64,000 nt of DNA from Colwellia sp. 20A7 (GCF_009832865.1 NZ_CP047130.1:186001-250000); one strand, 5' to 3'. Positions 1-9,805 are shown, counted from the stretch's first letter. The notes: generated from the sequence alone by a model not told the origin. Program-made: numbers and translations.

Positions 1-2315
1 GAATGATTAGGCGCAGCAATCGCCAGTGCCTCATCAACTAGCGTTCGCGCTTTAATTTTATCTTGTAAAAATCGTGCGCGAGCTTCAAGAATATAACATT
101 CAAGTACCCGCATTCCCCAGCGTGACTCTGTGGCAAGTTTGCGTAACTCAGCCAACACTGGAAGTGTAACTTCGGGTCGTCCTGTGGCTATTTGTAATCT
201 CGCCCAAGTCAGTGCATTGCGGCAAGGTTTGCGTTCCCATTCTGCCGGTAATGATAAAGTGTAGGCGTCTACATCTATGTCATTAATCAGTGCATGGTCT
301 AAGGCTTCATTTAAACGCTCTGCTTGTAAAAGGTAAGCAATGCGAGCACCAACAACTAACGCTTGATGGCGTTCATAAGGAGCACCCCAGCGAGCGCCAA
401 CAGCGGCAATTAGATCGTAACAACGCATTGCCGCACGATGATCACCGTGCAAACCACTTATTCGAGCCAGTGCGGTATAACCAAACACGAGTAATTTAGT
501 AAAGCCAACTTCGCCAATTAAAGGAAGATTAGGCTGTAAACACTCTAACGCTTCATCAATTCTATTCCATTGATACAGTACAATACCCTGAATTACTTGC
601 GGTATTGGCGCGACATATTTTTCTTTTGAAAAACTTCTACTTTCAGGTGAAAATCGTGCAAAACAATGATCTAAGTTGCCATTAGAAAAGTCAGTTAGCG
701 CTAAGAAACATTCTGAGTAAATAGCACCAAACTCCGAGCCGGCTAATAAATGATAGTGCCTAGCGTCAGATAAGGTTTTTGCTGCCGGACCAAATTCACC
801 TAATTCCGATAGCGCATAACCTAGAAAGTTACCGGCAAGTCCACGCTCAAAGTCACTTAAGTAATAAAATTCATCTGAGAGTAGTTCAATTATTTTATGA
901 GGATCGTCTCTGGCAATTGCTATGCCAGCAGATAATAAACGTGTTTGCTCTCTTAAGTATTTGTATTCGTCTGATGCTACCGAGGCTTCTTGCCTATCGA
1001 CCAGTAAAATCATTTTTGACAGTATATCGTCGCTCTCATCGGCGCTATTTGCGTGGTAGAGTGCGGTACCAAGTAAGTATAATATTTTAGGATTTTCGTT
1101 ACGCACGTCATCTGGAATTCGGCGAATCCAAGCGATAACCTGTGGCATACGCCCAGCCATTAACTCTATCCATGATTGTTGCTCTACCAAGGTTGTTACA
1201 ATGTTAAAATCACCGGCGAGTAAACCGTATTCAACAGCCTCACCCGATAAATTTTCTTTTTGAAACCATATTGCTGTTTTGCGGTATAAGCCAACCAGTT
1301 CACCAGGATGGCGTCGGCGTAATTCAGCCAGTAAAAATTCGTGAAAAAGTTGGTGATAACGATACCATGTACGGTTTTGATCTAGCGGAGATACAAATAA
1401 TCCATCACGCTCAATTTCTTCCAGCATTTTCGGAGCATTTTCGTCGCCGGTAAGATAAGCTGCAAGATCGCCATTAATGCGATCAGACACCGAGGTTCGT
1501 AATAAAAATTCTTGTACCGCTTTGGGTTGTTGGTTTAGTACGTCACTTGCTAAATATTCGGCAATATCCTGTAAGCTACCCGAAAAAGATTCTATAAATC
1601 CGTCTCGTCGCGCTGGATCTCGAAGTGATAAAGAGGCAAGTTGTAGACCGGCAACCCAGCCCTCACTATGTTGGTGAATCTTTTCAATTTGATCGTTGTT
1701 TAAGGCTAAATTACGAATTTCCAGGAGAAATTCTGACGCTTCAGATAAGTCGAATCGTAATTGAGCAGGCGTTATTTCTCGTAGCTCATCTCTAACGCGT
1801 AGTGCGGCCAAACCAAACTGTGGTCGTGTTCTTGAGGCAACAATCATCTGAAAGTTTTCAGGTGCAAGGTTTAGCAATAATTCAATTAATTCATCAGTTT
1901 CACCACCACTAACACAATGATAATCATCAAGGATTAGAATTAATGGCGCTTCTGTTTCGCGTATGTCTTCAACCAAATCGCTCAGTGTACGAGTGACATC
2001 AAGTCGAGCGCAAGCACTAATAATTCTCGCAGTTCTAGTACCAAATGTTGGTATGGCATATTTAATTGCTTCTACAATATTTCTTAGCAAATTAGAAACA
2101 CTGCAGTCGTCAGCACCAAGAGATATCCAAGGCACTAAATAACCGTCAGACAATAAGCTCTCTCGCGACTGAGTAAGCAACGTTGTTTTACCAAAACCGG
2201 CAGGCGCGGCAACCAATGTTAGTTTTGGCTCGCGTCTGTCTTTATTTGAGTTTAATAGCGTATGCCGGTTCATCATTTTTGAACGGCTAATGGGAGTAAT
2301 AAATTTAGTTTTCAT
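1..2315 (-). CDS. MalT-like (LAL) ATP-binding transcriptional regulator, C-terminus outside window
   Basis: The reading frame runs leftward from an ATG at 2313-2315 to the window edge with no stop, giving about 771 residues. A P-loop (AAPAGFGKTT, residues about 36-45) and a Walker B-like LILILDDYH place it in the STAND/LAL class of large regulators typified by MalT. Helical repeats follow the NTPase part, as expected for the TPR-like sensor region. The family usually ends in a LuxR-type helix-turn-helix at about 850-900 residues, which would lie off the left edge, so the DNA-binding domain is inferred, not seen. The gene starts 35 bp after the glutamine amidotransferase gene and is probably cotranscribed with it. 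By position it is the likely regulator of the adjoining transporter, receptor and GST genes, which share an operator-like palindrome. The ligand is unknown. Confidence 0.85.
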   Translation of the reverse strand, partial: MKTKFITPISRSKMMNRHTLLNSNKDRREPKLTLVAAPAGFGKTTLLTQSRESLLSDGYLVPWISLGADDCSVSNLLRNIVEAIKYAIPTFGTRTARIISACARLDVTRTLSDLVEDIRETEAPLILILDDYHCVSGGETDELIELLLNLAPENFQMIVASRTRPQFGLAALRVRDELREITPAQLRFDLSEASEFLLEIRNLALNNDQIEKIHQHSEGWVAGLQLASLSLRDPARRDGFIESFSGSLQDIAEYLASDVLNQQPKAVQEFLLRTSVSDRINGDLAAYLTGDENAPKMLEEIERDGLFVSPLDQNRTWYRYHQLFHEFLLAELRRRHPGELVGLYRKTAIWFQKENLSGEAVEYGLLAGDFNIVTTLVEQQSWIELMAGRMPQVIAWIRRIPDDVRNENPKILYLLGTALYHANSADESDDILSKMILLVDRQEASVASDEYKYLREQTRLLSAGIAIARDDPHKIIELLSDEFYYLSDFERGLAGNFLGYALSELGEFGPAAKTLSDARHYHLLAGSEFGAIYSECFLALTDFSNGNLDHCFARFSPESRSFSKEKYVAPIPQVIQGIVLYQWNRIDEALECLQPNLPLIGEVGFTKLLVFGYTALARISGLHGDHRAAMRCYDLIAAVGARWGAPYERHQALVVGARIAYLLQAERLNEALDHALINDIDVDAYTLSLPAEWERKPCRNALTWARLQIATGRPEVTLPVLAELRKLATESRWGMRVLECYILEARARFLQDKIKARTLVDEALAIAAPNH

Positions 2316-2350
2316 ACCAATGACAACTTTTTTGTAAACTATTTATCATG

Positions 2351-3133
2351 TTATATTAAAAACAACTCGCTATGTACTTTAACTTCGTTATTCTCCTGTA
2401 ATTCAAGACGTACCAAAGTGTTCGGCAAAACGGCTACCCATTTCGAAGTATCTTCATCTAATGGCTCTGATACAACAAGAGTTCCGTCTTGTGTATGGTG
2501 AATATATAAGGATGGAGCGTAGGTATCTGATGCCCATCTTACTACCCGTAAAGTTTTTCCGTCGGTCACGGCAAATGTTGCGCGAAAGGATTCTTGGATG
2601 TTCTGTTTACGTCGTAATTCATCAACGACATTAATTGCTTTTCGAATGGCTTTATCTGGATCTTCTCGAAGGCCAAAAGTAATCATCAGTTGAAAGAGTA
2701 GTTCGCTATCGGTACCACCCTCAATACAGTCAAAACTCTTGTCTGATAACATAGATAAAAGTTGTCGTCGTAAAAGGTGAAAACCACCTATTTGTCCGTT
2801 GTGCATAAATAACAATCGACCTGCACGAAATGGATGACAGTTTACTAATAGGTTACCTGCGCCAGTGGAGGCACGAACATGTGCAAAAAAAACATCACTT
2901 TCAATAACGCGCGTTAATTCGCGTAAATTAGTGTCTGCCCAGGCAGGACCCGCATCTCGATATAATCCAGGTGTACTCGGTTTCCCGTACCAACCTAAAC
3001 CTCCGCCGTCTCCATGAACTCCAAGTTTTGCTTTATGTGAATGTAGCGCCTGTTCACACAGGGAATGTGGACCATCATATAGAAATTGTTCTATAAGTCT
3101 GGGTTCTCCGATATAAGCCAACCAACGACACAT
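2351..3133 (-). CDS. Class II (Ntn-type) glutamine amidotransferase, EgtC/YafJ-like
   Basis: The 260-residue protein begins MCRWLAYIGEP, so Cys2 becomes the N-terminal nucleophile after Met removal, as in Ntn amidotransferases. Further family motifs are GDGGGLGWYG, AHVRAST, CHPF, MHNGQIGGF and GGTDSELLF. It is a stand-alone glutaminase-type domain with no synthetase partner, which resembles EgtC (a gamma-glutamyl amide hydrolase of ergothioneine synthesis) and the poorly understood YafJ. Hydrolysis of a gamma-glutamyl bond in the compound imported by the neighbouring transporter is a reasonable inference, not shown. The ATG at 3131-3133 has an AGGATAG ribosome site upstream. It heads a two-gene leftward operon with the LAL regulator and diverges from the permease genes across a 205-bp promoter region. 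Confidence 0.85.
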   Translation of the reverse strand: MCRWLAYIGEPRLIEQFLYDGPHSLCEQALHSHKAKLGVHGDGGGLGWYGKPSTPGLYRDAGPAWADTNLRELTRVIESDVFFAHVRASTGAGNLLVNCHPFRAGRLLFMHNGQIGGFHLLRRQLLSMLSDKSFDCIEGGTDSELLFQLMITFGLREDPDKAIRKAINVVDELRRKQNIQESFRATFAVTDGKTLRVVRWASDTYAPSLYIHHTQDGTLVVSEPLDEDTSKWVAVLPNTLVRLELQENNEVKVHSELFLI

Positions 3134-3216
3134 TAGTTTTGTCTATCCTATTATTATTGCGCGAAATAAGTCTACTTGCGCCTATTAAAAGGATAGTCTT
3201 TAGGGTATCACAGCAA

Positions 3217-3234
3217 ACCACCCCTAAGGGTAGT
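3217..3234. promoter_or_regulatory. Candidate operator (copy 1) between the amidotransferase and ABC operons
   Basis: The 18-mer ACCACCCCTAAGGGTAGT is an interrupted palindrome (ACYACCC half-sites, 4-bp centre). A near copy (15 of 18 identical) lies in the TonB receptor/GST intergenic region. It abuts a TTGTAC that could be the -35 of the permease operon, with CATAAT 18 bp further on, the usual position for an activator site. A weaker half-site, AGGGTA, lies 25 bp upstream at 3202-3207. The rest of 3134-3338 shows no gene. Assignment to the LAL regulator is inference. Confidence 0.55.
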
Positions 3235-3338
3235 TGTACAGTTATCGAGTATAAGGACATAATAGCTGCAAACTACTGTTTGAGAAGCCGCATGTTAAAT
3301 TACTTGAAAATAAACGCTCTGCGCCTAGGAGCCTGTAA

Positions 3339-4280
3339 ATGCTAGCGCTTGTAATTAGGCGAATATTAGCAACCATTCCGGTCATGGCAGTTGTCGCCAT
3401 CATCGTATTTTCACTGCTATATTTAACGCCCGGTGACCCAGCTGCCGTACTTGCAGGGGAACAAGCTTCTATAGAAGATATCAATCGTTTACGTAGTACA
3501 CTTGGTCTTGATCAGCCTTTTTTGGTTCGTTTTAGTCAGTGGATCGGTGGTGTATTTCAAGGCGATCTCGGTATCTCTATCTTCTCTCAACGACCTGTTA
3601 TGGAATTGATTGTCCAAAGATTAGAGCCGACCATCGCATTAACAGTTGCCTCATTATTTATTGCCGTAACAATTGCAGTACCACTTGGTGTTATTGCCGC
3701 ATGGCGTGCAGGTGGGTTGATTGACCGTATGGCGATGAGCTTCGCGGTACTTGGTTTTTCGATACCAGTCTTTGTATTATCTTATATCCTCATCGCGGTC
3801 GTTTCTGTTGATTTAAAGCTCTTACCGGTGCAAGGATATGTCCCCATTGCTTATGGTATTGGCCCTTTCCTAGAACATCTGATTTTACCTGCGTTATCAC
3901 TCGGTATTATTAATGCTGCGCTTATTGCCAGAATTACTCGTACCACCATGCTTGAAGTACTTAACCAAGATTATATTCGTGCAGCCCGAGCTAAGGGACT
4001 ATCAGTCCGTAGAGTTTTGATTAGACATGCGTTAAAGAATGCTGCTATTCCTATTGTTACCGTTATAGGTATCAGTTTTGCTCTTTTGATCAGTGGTGTT
4101 GTAGTGACCGAAACTGTTTTCAATATACCAGGGCTAGGCCGTTTAACGGTTGACGCTATTCTTCGTCGAGATTATCCCGTGATACAGGGAGTTATATTGG
4201 TATTTTCTGCAACCTATGTCGTGGTTAATTTACTTATAGATCTCAGTTATAGTTTATTTGATCCGAGGATTAAATATTGA
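3339..4280 (+). CDS. Peptide-type ABC transporter permease (DppB/GsiC family)
   Basis: This 313-residue inner-membrane protein has the DppB/OppB layout: an N-terminal membrane segment (LATIPVMAVVAIIVFSLLYL), the TPGDPA sequence, then five more hydrophobic segments and the cytoplasmic EAA loop around RAARAKGLSVRRVLIRHALKN. It forms half of the channel of a di-/oligopeptide importer. The ATG is preceded by a strong AGGAG. Its TGA overlaps the start of the next permease (TTGA), so translation of the operon is coupled. The substrate cannot be read from the permease; peptide, nickel and glutathione importers share this family. Confidence 0.95.
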   Translation: MLALVIRRILATIPVMAVVAIIVFSLLYLTPGDPAAVLAGEQASIEDINRLRSTLGLDQPFLVRFSQWIGGVFQGDLGISIFSQRPVMELIVQRLEPTIALTVASLFIAVTIAVPLGVIAAWRAGGLIDRMAMSFAVLGFSIPVFVLSYILIAVVSVDLKLLPVQGYVPIAYGIGPFLEHLILPALSLGIINAALIARITRTTMLEVLNQDYIRAARAKGLSVRRVLIRHALKNAAIPIVTVIGISFALLISGVVVTETVFNIPGLGRLTVDAILRRDYPVIQGVILVFSATYVVVNLLIDLSYSLFDPRIKY

Positions 4281-5146
4281 GTATTTCAGCAATAACACAA
4301 ACGCCATCTTCGCCTACGGGTCTTATGCGGATTTGGAAGCGATACCCTAACGTTATTATTGGTGGCGTTATGTTGGGAATCGCAGTATTTGCAGCGCTTG
4401 CAGCGCCGTGGTTAGGCACCATTGACCCACAAACAATTGCCCCTTTTAACCGATTAGAAGTCCCAGGTACCGAATTTTGGTTCGGTGGTGATTTAGTTGG
4501 CCGTGATGTTTATAGCCGTACTGTCTATGGAGCACGTATTTCTCTTGCTGTTGGACTTGGTGTTGTTGTTATCGGTATTTCTTTCGGCCTGCTCATTGGT
4601 ATTCTTAGTGGTTTTGTCAGTTGGGTTGACCAGATACTGATGCGAGTAATGGACGGTTTAATGGCAATACCTTCTATTTTACTTGCCGTGGCATTAATTT
4701 CTTTGACTGGTGCCAGCTTGAAAAATGTCATCATTGCTATTTCAATCGCCGAAGTCCCTAGGGTTGCTCGGTTGGTTCGTAGTGTTGTATTGCAATTAAA
4801 AGAACGACCTTATGTAGAAGCCGCGATTACAGCAGGTACACCTTTTATTCTCATCTTATGGCGACACATACTACCTAATACACTGGCGCCTCTACTTGTA
4901 CAGGCGACTTATATATTTGCTTCTGCGGTGTTGACTGAAGCAATATTGAGCTTCATTGGTGCTGGTACTCCGCCATCAATACCTAGTTGGGGTAATATAA
5001 TTGCGGAAGGTCGTACAGTATTTTCTATCGCGCCACACATCGTGATGTTCCCAGGAATAGCGTTATCGTTTACTGTATTGGGCGTGAACCTGCTAGGTGA
5101 TGGCTTACGTGATATTTTTGACCCTCGTTTTGTGAGTCGCACATGA
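4277..5146 (+). CDS. Peptide-type ABC transporter permease (DppC/GsiD family)
   Basis: The second permease is 289 residues long. It has an N-terminal membrane segment after a short basic cytoplasmic tail, a periplasmic stretch with the FWFGGDLVGRDVYSRTVYGA signature of DppC/OppC proteins, and an EAA loop (YVEAAITAGTPFILILWRHI). It starts at a TTG overlapping the upstream stop, with GAGGA about 7 bp before it. No ATG is available nearby, so the TTG is accepted on coupling grounds. The 3' end overlaps the first ATPase gene as ATGA. With the upstream permease it would form the transmembrane heterodimer. Confidence 0.95.
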   Translation: MSISAITQTPSSPTGLMRIWKRYPNVIIGGVMLGIAVFAALAAPWLGTIDPQTIAPFNRLEVPGTEFWFGGDLVGRDVYSRTVYGARISLAVGLGVVVIGISFGLLIGILSGFVSWVDQILMRVMDGLMAIPSILLAVALISLTGASLKNVIIAISIAEVPRVARLVRSVVLQLKERPYVEAAITAGTPFILILWRHILPNTLAPLLVQATYIFASAVLTEAILSFIGAGTPPSIPSWGNIIAEGRTVFSIAPHIVMFPGIALSFTVLGVNLLGDGLRDIFDPRFVSRT

Positions 5147-6144
5147 AAAAATTAACCCCCTTACTCACTGTAGATAATCTTTCGGTCACTTTTCGTACCG
5201 AACGAGGTAAAGTGCCAGCAGTACAAGATTTTTCCTATACTTTGAATGAAGGTGAAACCTTGGCGATTGTTGGTGAATCCGGATCAGGAAAAAGCGTGGG
5301 TGCACTTGCACTGATGCGCTTGATTCCTAATCCACCAGGTAACATTGATAGCGGCTCTATTAAGTTCAAGAATCGAGAGATTCTCAGTATGTCTGAGAGC
5401 GAAATGCAAAAGATTCGCGGTAATGAAATCGCGATGATATTTCAAGAGCCGATGACTAGCCTTAATCCTGTGCTGACTATTGCCGAGCAAATTTGTGAAG
5501 CGGTGCAGCTACATCAACATCTTGATAAAAAGGCTGCCCGTGCTCGTGCACTAGAAATGCTGCAGTTTGTACAGCTTACCGAACCTGAAAAACGATTGGA
5601 TCAATACCCTTATGAACTTTCTGGAGGAATGTGTCAGCGTGTCATGATAGCAATGGCGCTAGCTTGCACTCCTTCAATACTTATCGCTGATGAACCCACA
5701 ACGGCGCTTGATGTAACAATACAAGCACAAATTCTGGATTTAATGCGCGATTTAAAAAATCGTTTAGGCACTGCTATTCTTTTAATTACTCATGATCTTG
5801 GTGTTGTTGCTGAAATGGCGGATCGCGTTATTGTGGTTTATGCCGGAAGAAAAATTGAAGAGGCTCCTGTTCGCGATTTACTGAGAACTCCCAAGCATCC
5901 TTATACTTTAGGGTTACTTGGTGCAATGCCTCGGCTGGGCGACACCAATTCTCAGGCTCGGCTAACAGAAATACCAGGTACAGTTCCTTCATTGCTTGAA
6001 CCAATCATAGGTTGTGCTTTTGCTCCCCGTTGTTCATTGGCGACAGAAAAGTGTCGAACAGATGCACCTGAATTACAACCTGTTGGCAACACTGGCCACT
6101 TGGCTGCCTGCTGGCATAGCGACAAAGTTGGAGTACCACGATGA
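5143..6144 (+). CDS. Peptide-type ABC transporter ATP-binding protein (DppD family)
   Basis: This 333-residue ATPase shows Walker A (GESGSGKS, about residue 45), Q-loop (FQEPMTSLNP), signature LSGGMCQR, Walker B (ILIADEPTTALD) and the H-loop (LITHD). The C-terminal oligopeptide-transporter extension carries four cysteines (CAFAPRCSLATEKC and a later C), the position where family members bind an Fe-S cluster or metal. Start and stop overlap both neighbours by 4 bp (ATGA), so the four subunits should be made in equal amounts. It pairs with the next gene as the two different ATPase subunits usual for Dpp, Opp and Gsi-like systems. Confidence 0.95.
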   Translation: MKKLTPLLTVDNLSVTFRTERGKVPAVQDFSYTLNEGETLAIVGESGSGKSVGALALMRLIPNPPGNIDSGSIKFKNREILSMSESEMQKIRGNEIAMIFQEPMTSLNPVLTIAEQICEAVQLHQHLDKKAARARALEMLQFVQLTEPEKRLDQYPYELSGGMCQRVMIAMALACTPSILIADEPTTALDVTIQAQILDLMRDLKNRLGTAILLITHDLGVVAEMADRVIVVYAGRKIEEAPVRDLLRTPKHPYTLGLLGAMPRLGDTNSQARLTEIPGTVPSLLEPIIGCAFAPRCSLATEKCRTDAPELQPVGNTGHLAACWHSDKVGVPR

Positions 6145-7130
6145 GTGATATATTAGTTGTCAAAGATCTTGTTAAACATTATGAGATTGGTGGCACAGGT
6201 ATTATTGACCGAATGCTTGGTGGAAAAGCGAGTGTTGTACGCTCAGTTGATGGTGTTAGCTTTAGTATCGCCGAAGGTGAAACGTTAGGCCTTGTCGGTG
6301 AAAGTGGCTGTGGTAAATCAACGGTAGGGCGCTCAATTTTGCGTTTAGTTGAACCGACACAAGGTACCATTGAATTAGCAGGGCAGGATATATCACATGT
6401 TTCTGAAAAGGTATTACGTCCCTTACGAAAACATTTACAAGTGGTTTTTCAAGACCCTTTTGCATCACTAAACCCTCGTCGCACTGTTGGTCAAACGGTT
6501 GCAGAGCCAATTGGTAATTATGATTTAGCAACAGGCGACGAATTGAATAATCGAGTACGCGACTTATTTGAACGTGTCGGTTTACGTGCTGATCAGGTAG
6601 ATAGATACCCACACGAATTTTCAGGTGGTCAACGACAACGTATCGGTATTGCTCGTGCGTTGGCAACCAATCCTAAGCTAATTATTCTTGATGAACCTGT
6701 ATCGGCGCTTGATGTATCAGTACAAGCACAGGTGATTAATTTACTTGTGGATTTACAAAAAGAGCTCGGTATTGCTTATCTTTTTATTGCTCACGATTTA
6801 GCCGTTGTTGAGCATATCTCGACACATGTTGCGGTAATGTACTTAGGTAAAGTTGTTGAGATTGCCGATAAAAAGAGTCTTTTTAATTCACCTAAGCACC
6901 CCTATACCAAAGCATTATTATCTGCGGTGCCAAACAGTGACCCTGATGCTATAAGTAATCGTATTGTTTTAAAAGGTGATATACCAAGCCCTACAAACCC
7001 TCCTTCTGGTTGCCGTTTTCGTACTCGTTGTCCTATCGCTCAACCGATTTGTGCAAGCGAAGAGCCTGCTTTAGAAATACAGTCATCGGGACACAAAACT
7101 GCTTGTCATTTCGCTAAAGACGAAGTTTAG
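6141..7130 (+). CDS. Peptide-type ABC transporter ATP-binding protein (DppF family)
   Basis: The second ATPase is 329 residues with Walker A GESGCGKS, FQDPFASLNP, signature FSGGQRQR, Walker B LIILDEPVSALD and the C-terminal peptide-transporter extension with a cysteine cluster (CRFRTRCPIAQPIC). It is the last gene of the rightward operon. The operon contains no binding-protein gene; the only candidate is the convergent lipoprotein immediately downstream, separated by about 50 bp and a hairpin. That split of one transporter over two convergent operons suggests the two are controlled together. Confidence 0.95.
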   Translation: MSDILVVKDLVKHYEIGGTGIIDRMLGGKASVVRSVDGVSFSIAEGETLGLVGESGCGKSTVGRSILRLVEPTQGTIELAGQDISHVSEKVLRPLRKHLQVVFQDPFASLNPRRTVGQTVAEPIGNYDLATGDELNNRVRDLFERVGLRADQVDRYPHEFSGGQRQRIGIARALATNPKLIILDEPVSALDVSVQAQVINLLVDLQKELGIAYLFIAHDLAVVEHISTHVAVMYLGKVVEIADKKSLFNSPKHPYTKALLSAVPNSDPDAISNRIVLKGDIPSPTNPPSGCRFRTRCPIAQPICASEEPALEIQSSGHKTACHFAKDEV

Positions 7131-7136
7131 ACAAGA

Positions 7137-7171
7137 GCATTGCTTAGCCTAAAACATAGACTAAGCAATGC
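7137..7171. terminator. Convergent hairpin between the ATPase and binding-protein genes
   Basis: GCATTGCTTAG (7137-7147) pairs perfectly with CTAAGCAATGC (7161-7171), an 11-bp stem in the 52-bp gap between two convergent genes. There is no long T run on either side, so termination is likely but not certain. Confidence 0.6.
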
Positions 7172-7182
7172 GTATTCACTTA

Positions 7183-8778
7183 TTAAGTTGGAAGGTAAGG
7201 TTTTTTCTTAACATTCCAAAAAACAGTGCTACCTGGTACTTCGAGCATACCTGATATACGTGGGCTATAAGCAACGGGAGCGAACCATTGACCAATTGGT
7301 ACATAAGGTACTAATTCATAAGCACTAGTTTGTATTTTGTCTGCTAATTTCTTACGTTCAAGTTCATTAGGGGCATAAGGGTACTGTTCAATTAAAGCTT
7401 GATGTTTAGCATCGCATGGCCAACCAGGCCAAGCATCTTCACAGTTTGCGTGCATAGGCACATTGCCAATAGGGTCAGTAATATTACCGCCTGGCCAATA
7501 AGTTAAACCGAGATCCCAGCCGCCGTTTTGTGGACTTGAGCGATTGATACGTCGTGAACCCATAGCACCAAAATCCATTGCTTGTAAGTCAACATTAACA
7601 CCAATTGATCTCAAATCGTCAGCAAGTACTAGTGTGGCTAGGTTCATAAATTGAATATCGGTTGGGTGTAGAATTACCACAGGACGGCCGTCATAACCAG
7701 AAGCAGCCATTAATGCTTTGGCTTTTTCACGATTTTTACCGAGACCTTTCGGAACTCCCGCTTGGCTTTCAAGTGGAGAACCACAGACAAAGAATGCGCT
7801 GCAGTTATTTGTTACTTCGGGGTCACCAAACATAGCTTGTAAATAGCGGTCTTGATCAATTAGATATAATAAGGCCTGACGTGCGCGAGGATCATCAAAC
7901 GGAGGGTGTAAATGGTTCATTCGTAGCATGCCTTGAAACCCAAGGGTATCGGCACGTTGAATTACCACGCCTGCATCACGTAATAATGGTAAAAACTCAG
8001 GTGATGGGTTTTCAAAAAAATCTATCTCGCCGTTGGCAAGTGCTAATACCGCAGACTGAGGGTCACGGATATTGAGCCATTCTACAGTATCCATGTAAAC
8101 GTGTTTTCCACCCGAAGTACCATTGGGTGTTTCATTGCGTGGTATATAATGCTGGTTTTTGCGGTACACAACTTTTGCACCTGGAACCCAAGCGGCAGTG
8201 TCAAAGATATAAGGGCCAGAGCCAATACTACTTTTGATTGATGTTGATGAATCAGTTGCTGCAATACTTGCAGGCATGATGGCAGCAACCGGGCCACCAG
8301 TTTTAGATAATGCGTGCAACAATAAGCTATAAGGTTTATTAAGCTTCCAAACAAATTTTTGTGTATCAATTGCTTCAAGTTGCTCTGTTACAGCAAATAT
8401 TTGTCGACCGTAAACATCGCGCTGCCCCCAACGTTTAAGCGAAGCAATAACGTCTTTGGTCGTTACTGAGCTCCCATCGTGAAATAACAGTCCATTACGT
8501 AAAGTGAACTCCCAATTTAGTTGATCCTCACTAACATTCCAGTGTCCAACCATTTGAGGTTGCGGTACACCATTGATATCGCGACCGAACAAAAAATCAT
8601 AAACCATCAATGCGTGACGTTGTACAATACCAATGGTTGTAACAATTGGGTCTAAAGATTGTAAATCGGCATGCATAACCGCGCGTAATACGTTTGATCT
8701 GTCTGGTGGAGTACAACCAGAGAGCATAATACCTGTGGCCGACGCAGCCGCAGCTACTAAAAATTCACGTCTTTTCAT
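7183..8778 (-). CDS. Tat-type lipoprotein solute-binding protein for the peptide ABC importer (SBP_bac_5 family)
   Basis: This 531-residue protein matches DppA/OppA-type binding proteins in length and motifs (LRNGLLFHDGSSVTTKDVIASLKR, SSIGSGPYIF, RQALLYLID). The N-terminus MKRREFLVAAAASATG has the twin-arginine RRxFL pattern and then a lipobox LSGC, so export of a folded lipoprotein by Tat is predicted. The ATG shares one base with the upstream methyltransferase stop (TAATG), indicating coupled translation. It is the only binding protein near the convergent permease/ATPase operon and is very probably its ligand receptor. The specificity residues cannot be judged from sequence alone. Confidence 0.92.
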   Translation of the reverse strand: MKRREFLVAAAASATGIMLSGCTPPDRSNVLRAVMHADLQSLDPIVTTIGIVQRHALMVYDFLFGRDINGVPQPQMVGHWNVSEDQLNWEFTLRNGLLFHDGSSVTTKDVIASLKRWGQRDVYGRQIFAVTEQLEAIDTQKFVWKLNKPYSLLLHALSKTGGPVAAIMPASIAATDSSTSIKSSIGSGPYIFDTAAWVPGAKVVYRKNQHYIPRNETPNGTSGGKHVYMDTVEWLNIRDPQSAVLALANGEIDFFENPSPEFLPLLRDAGVVIQRADTLGFQGMLRMNHLHPPFDDPRARQALLYLIDQDRYLQAMFGDPEVTNNCSAFFVCGSPLESQAGVPKGLGKNREKAKALMAASGYDGRPVVILHPTDIQFMNLATLVLADDLRSIGVNVDLQAMDFGAMGSRRINRSSPQNGGWDLGLTYWPGGNITDPIGNVPMHANCEDAWPGWPCDAKHQALIEQYPYAPNELERKKLADKIQTSAYELVPYVPIGQWFAPVAYSPRISGMLEVPGSTVFWNVKKKPYLPT

Positions 8779-9773
8779 TATCTTTCCTCAGCCACTGTTT
8801 GGGGCTTTTCTCCGGATAACCAATAGCCCATGCTACGGTTTCCTATATTTGTTGTAGCTAACTCTAGTGACACGTTATTAATTTTCAGCTGGCGCAATTG
8901 CTCGGCCATTTCAGTCACCTTTGTATCATCTAAAGCTGCTTTCTGCATGGATTGCAGGCGCTTTGATTGTGCTAATAATAATAATTTTATATCTTCATTC
9001 ATTTTTGTGAGAACTTGAATTTCGTAAGACTTTCGTAATCCTAGAAGGTTACGAACAGCAGTAAACAAGTTGTCGATAAGGCTTCGTTCTTCAGCCTTAG
9101 AAAATAATTGTTCTAACTCATCAAATACCTGTTTAACCGATAATATTAAACTTTCTGCAGTCTTTACTGCTTGTGGAGTATTGAGGATTTCAGCTTCATT
9201 AAGTGCTATAAGCAATTTAGTTGTTATTGGAAATAATTCGCTGGCTAAAATTGTTTGTGCCTGTTCATATTGCTGACGACAACGTTCTTTTAATATACCG
9301 TCGTTCGCATGCAACAAAAATCGTAATCGTCCACCAGGTTTTAATACACGACAGGCTTCGCGTAAACTTTTATTGATTGTGGAATACTCGATGGCAAATT
9401 GGCTGCCAATTGCATCAAATGTGTTAGCTTCAAAAGGTAATTTCTCCATAGCAGTTCGAGGGTGAAAAATTACATCTGATAAATGTTTTTCGGCATTGGC
9501 AACATATTTAGCTGGTGCTATGTCTGCAAGGTCTACCCCATGAATTGAAAAAGGAGGATGTTTTTTATGAGAGACCGCAACGGCTTGTACAGCTAAACTT
9601 CCGTTTCCTGTGCCTAAATCTAAAATATTGGCTCCTGCAGGTAAATTACTAAAGAATTTGCGCCATGTAGGTGCTAAAGAATCTGACTCTTCGTTAACTG
9701 GCATGCAAGAATGCAACTGGTTTGAGTGCCAAAAAACACTCCATTCCCAGAGACTATCATTCTGATTGTCCAT
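8778..9773 (-). CDS. Class I SAM-dependent methyltransferase with long helical C-terminus
   Basis: The N-terminal half has a Rossmann methyltransferase fold: motif I ILDLGTGNGSLA, an acidic GVDLAD after strand 2, then FDAIGSQFAIEY and the post-motif REACRVLKPGGRLRFLLH (Methyltransf_11-like). The C-terminal 150 residues are predicted to be largely helical and are unassigned. The ATG at 9773 is chosen because AGTAGGT lies just upstream; a TTG at 9812 would add 13 residues but has no ribosome site. The stop overlaps the binding-protein start, so the pair is coupled. A methyltransferase inserted between an outer-membrane receptor and its periplasmic binding protein suggests it acts on the imported compound or a relative. 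The substrate is unknown. Confidence 0.85.
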   Translation of the reverse strand: MDNQNDSLWEWSVFWHSNQLHSCMPVNEESDSLAPTWRKFFSNLPAGANILDLGTGNGSLAVQAVAVSHKKHPPFSIHGVDLADIAPAKYVANAEKHLSDVIFHPRTAMEKLPFEANTFDAIGSQFAIEYSTINKSLREACRVLKPGGRLRFLLHANDGILKERCRQQYEQAQTILASELFPITTKLLIALNEAEILNTPQAVKTAESLILSVKQVFDELEQLFSKAEERSLIDNLFTAVRNLLGLRKSYEIQVLTKMNEDIKLLLLAQSKRLQSMQKAALDDTKVTEMAEQLRQLKINNVSLELATTNIGNRSMGYWLSGEKPQTVAEER

Positions 9774-9805
9774 CAAGTTACCTACTAAAAGTATGAGGTC
9801 TGTTT

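Noticed and set aside
290..1677. Several + strand reading frames across the left edge
   Set aside because: They are antisense to a continuous minus-strand frame with MalT-family motifs.
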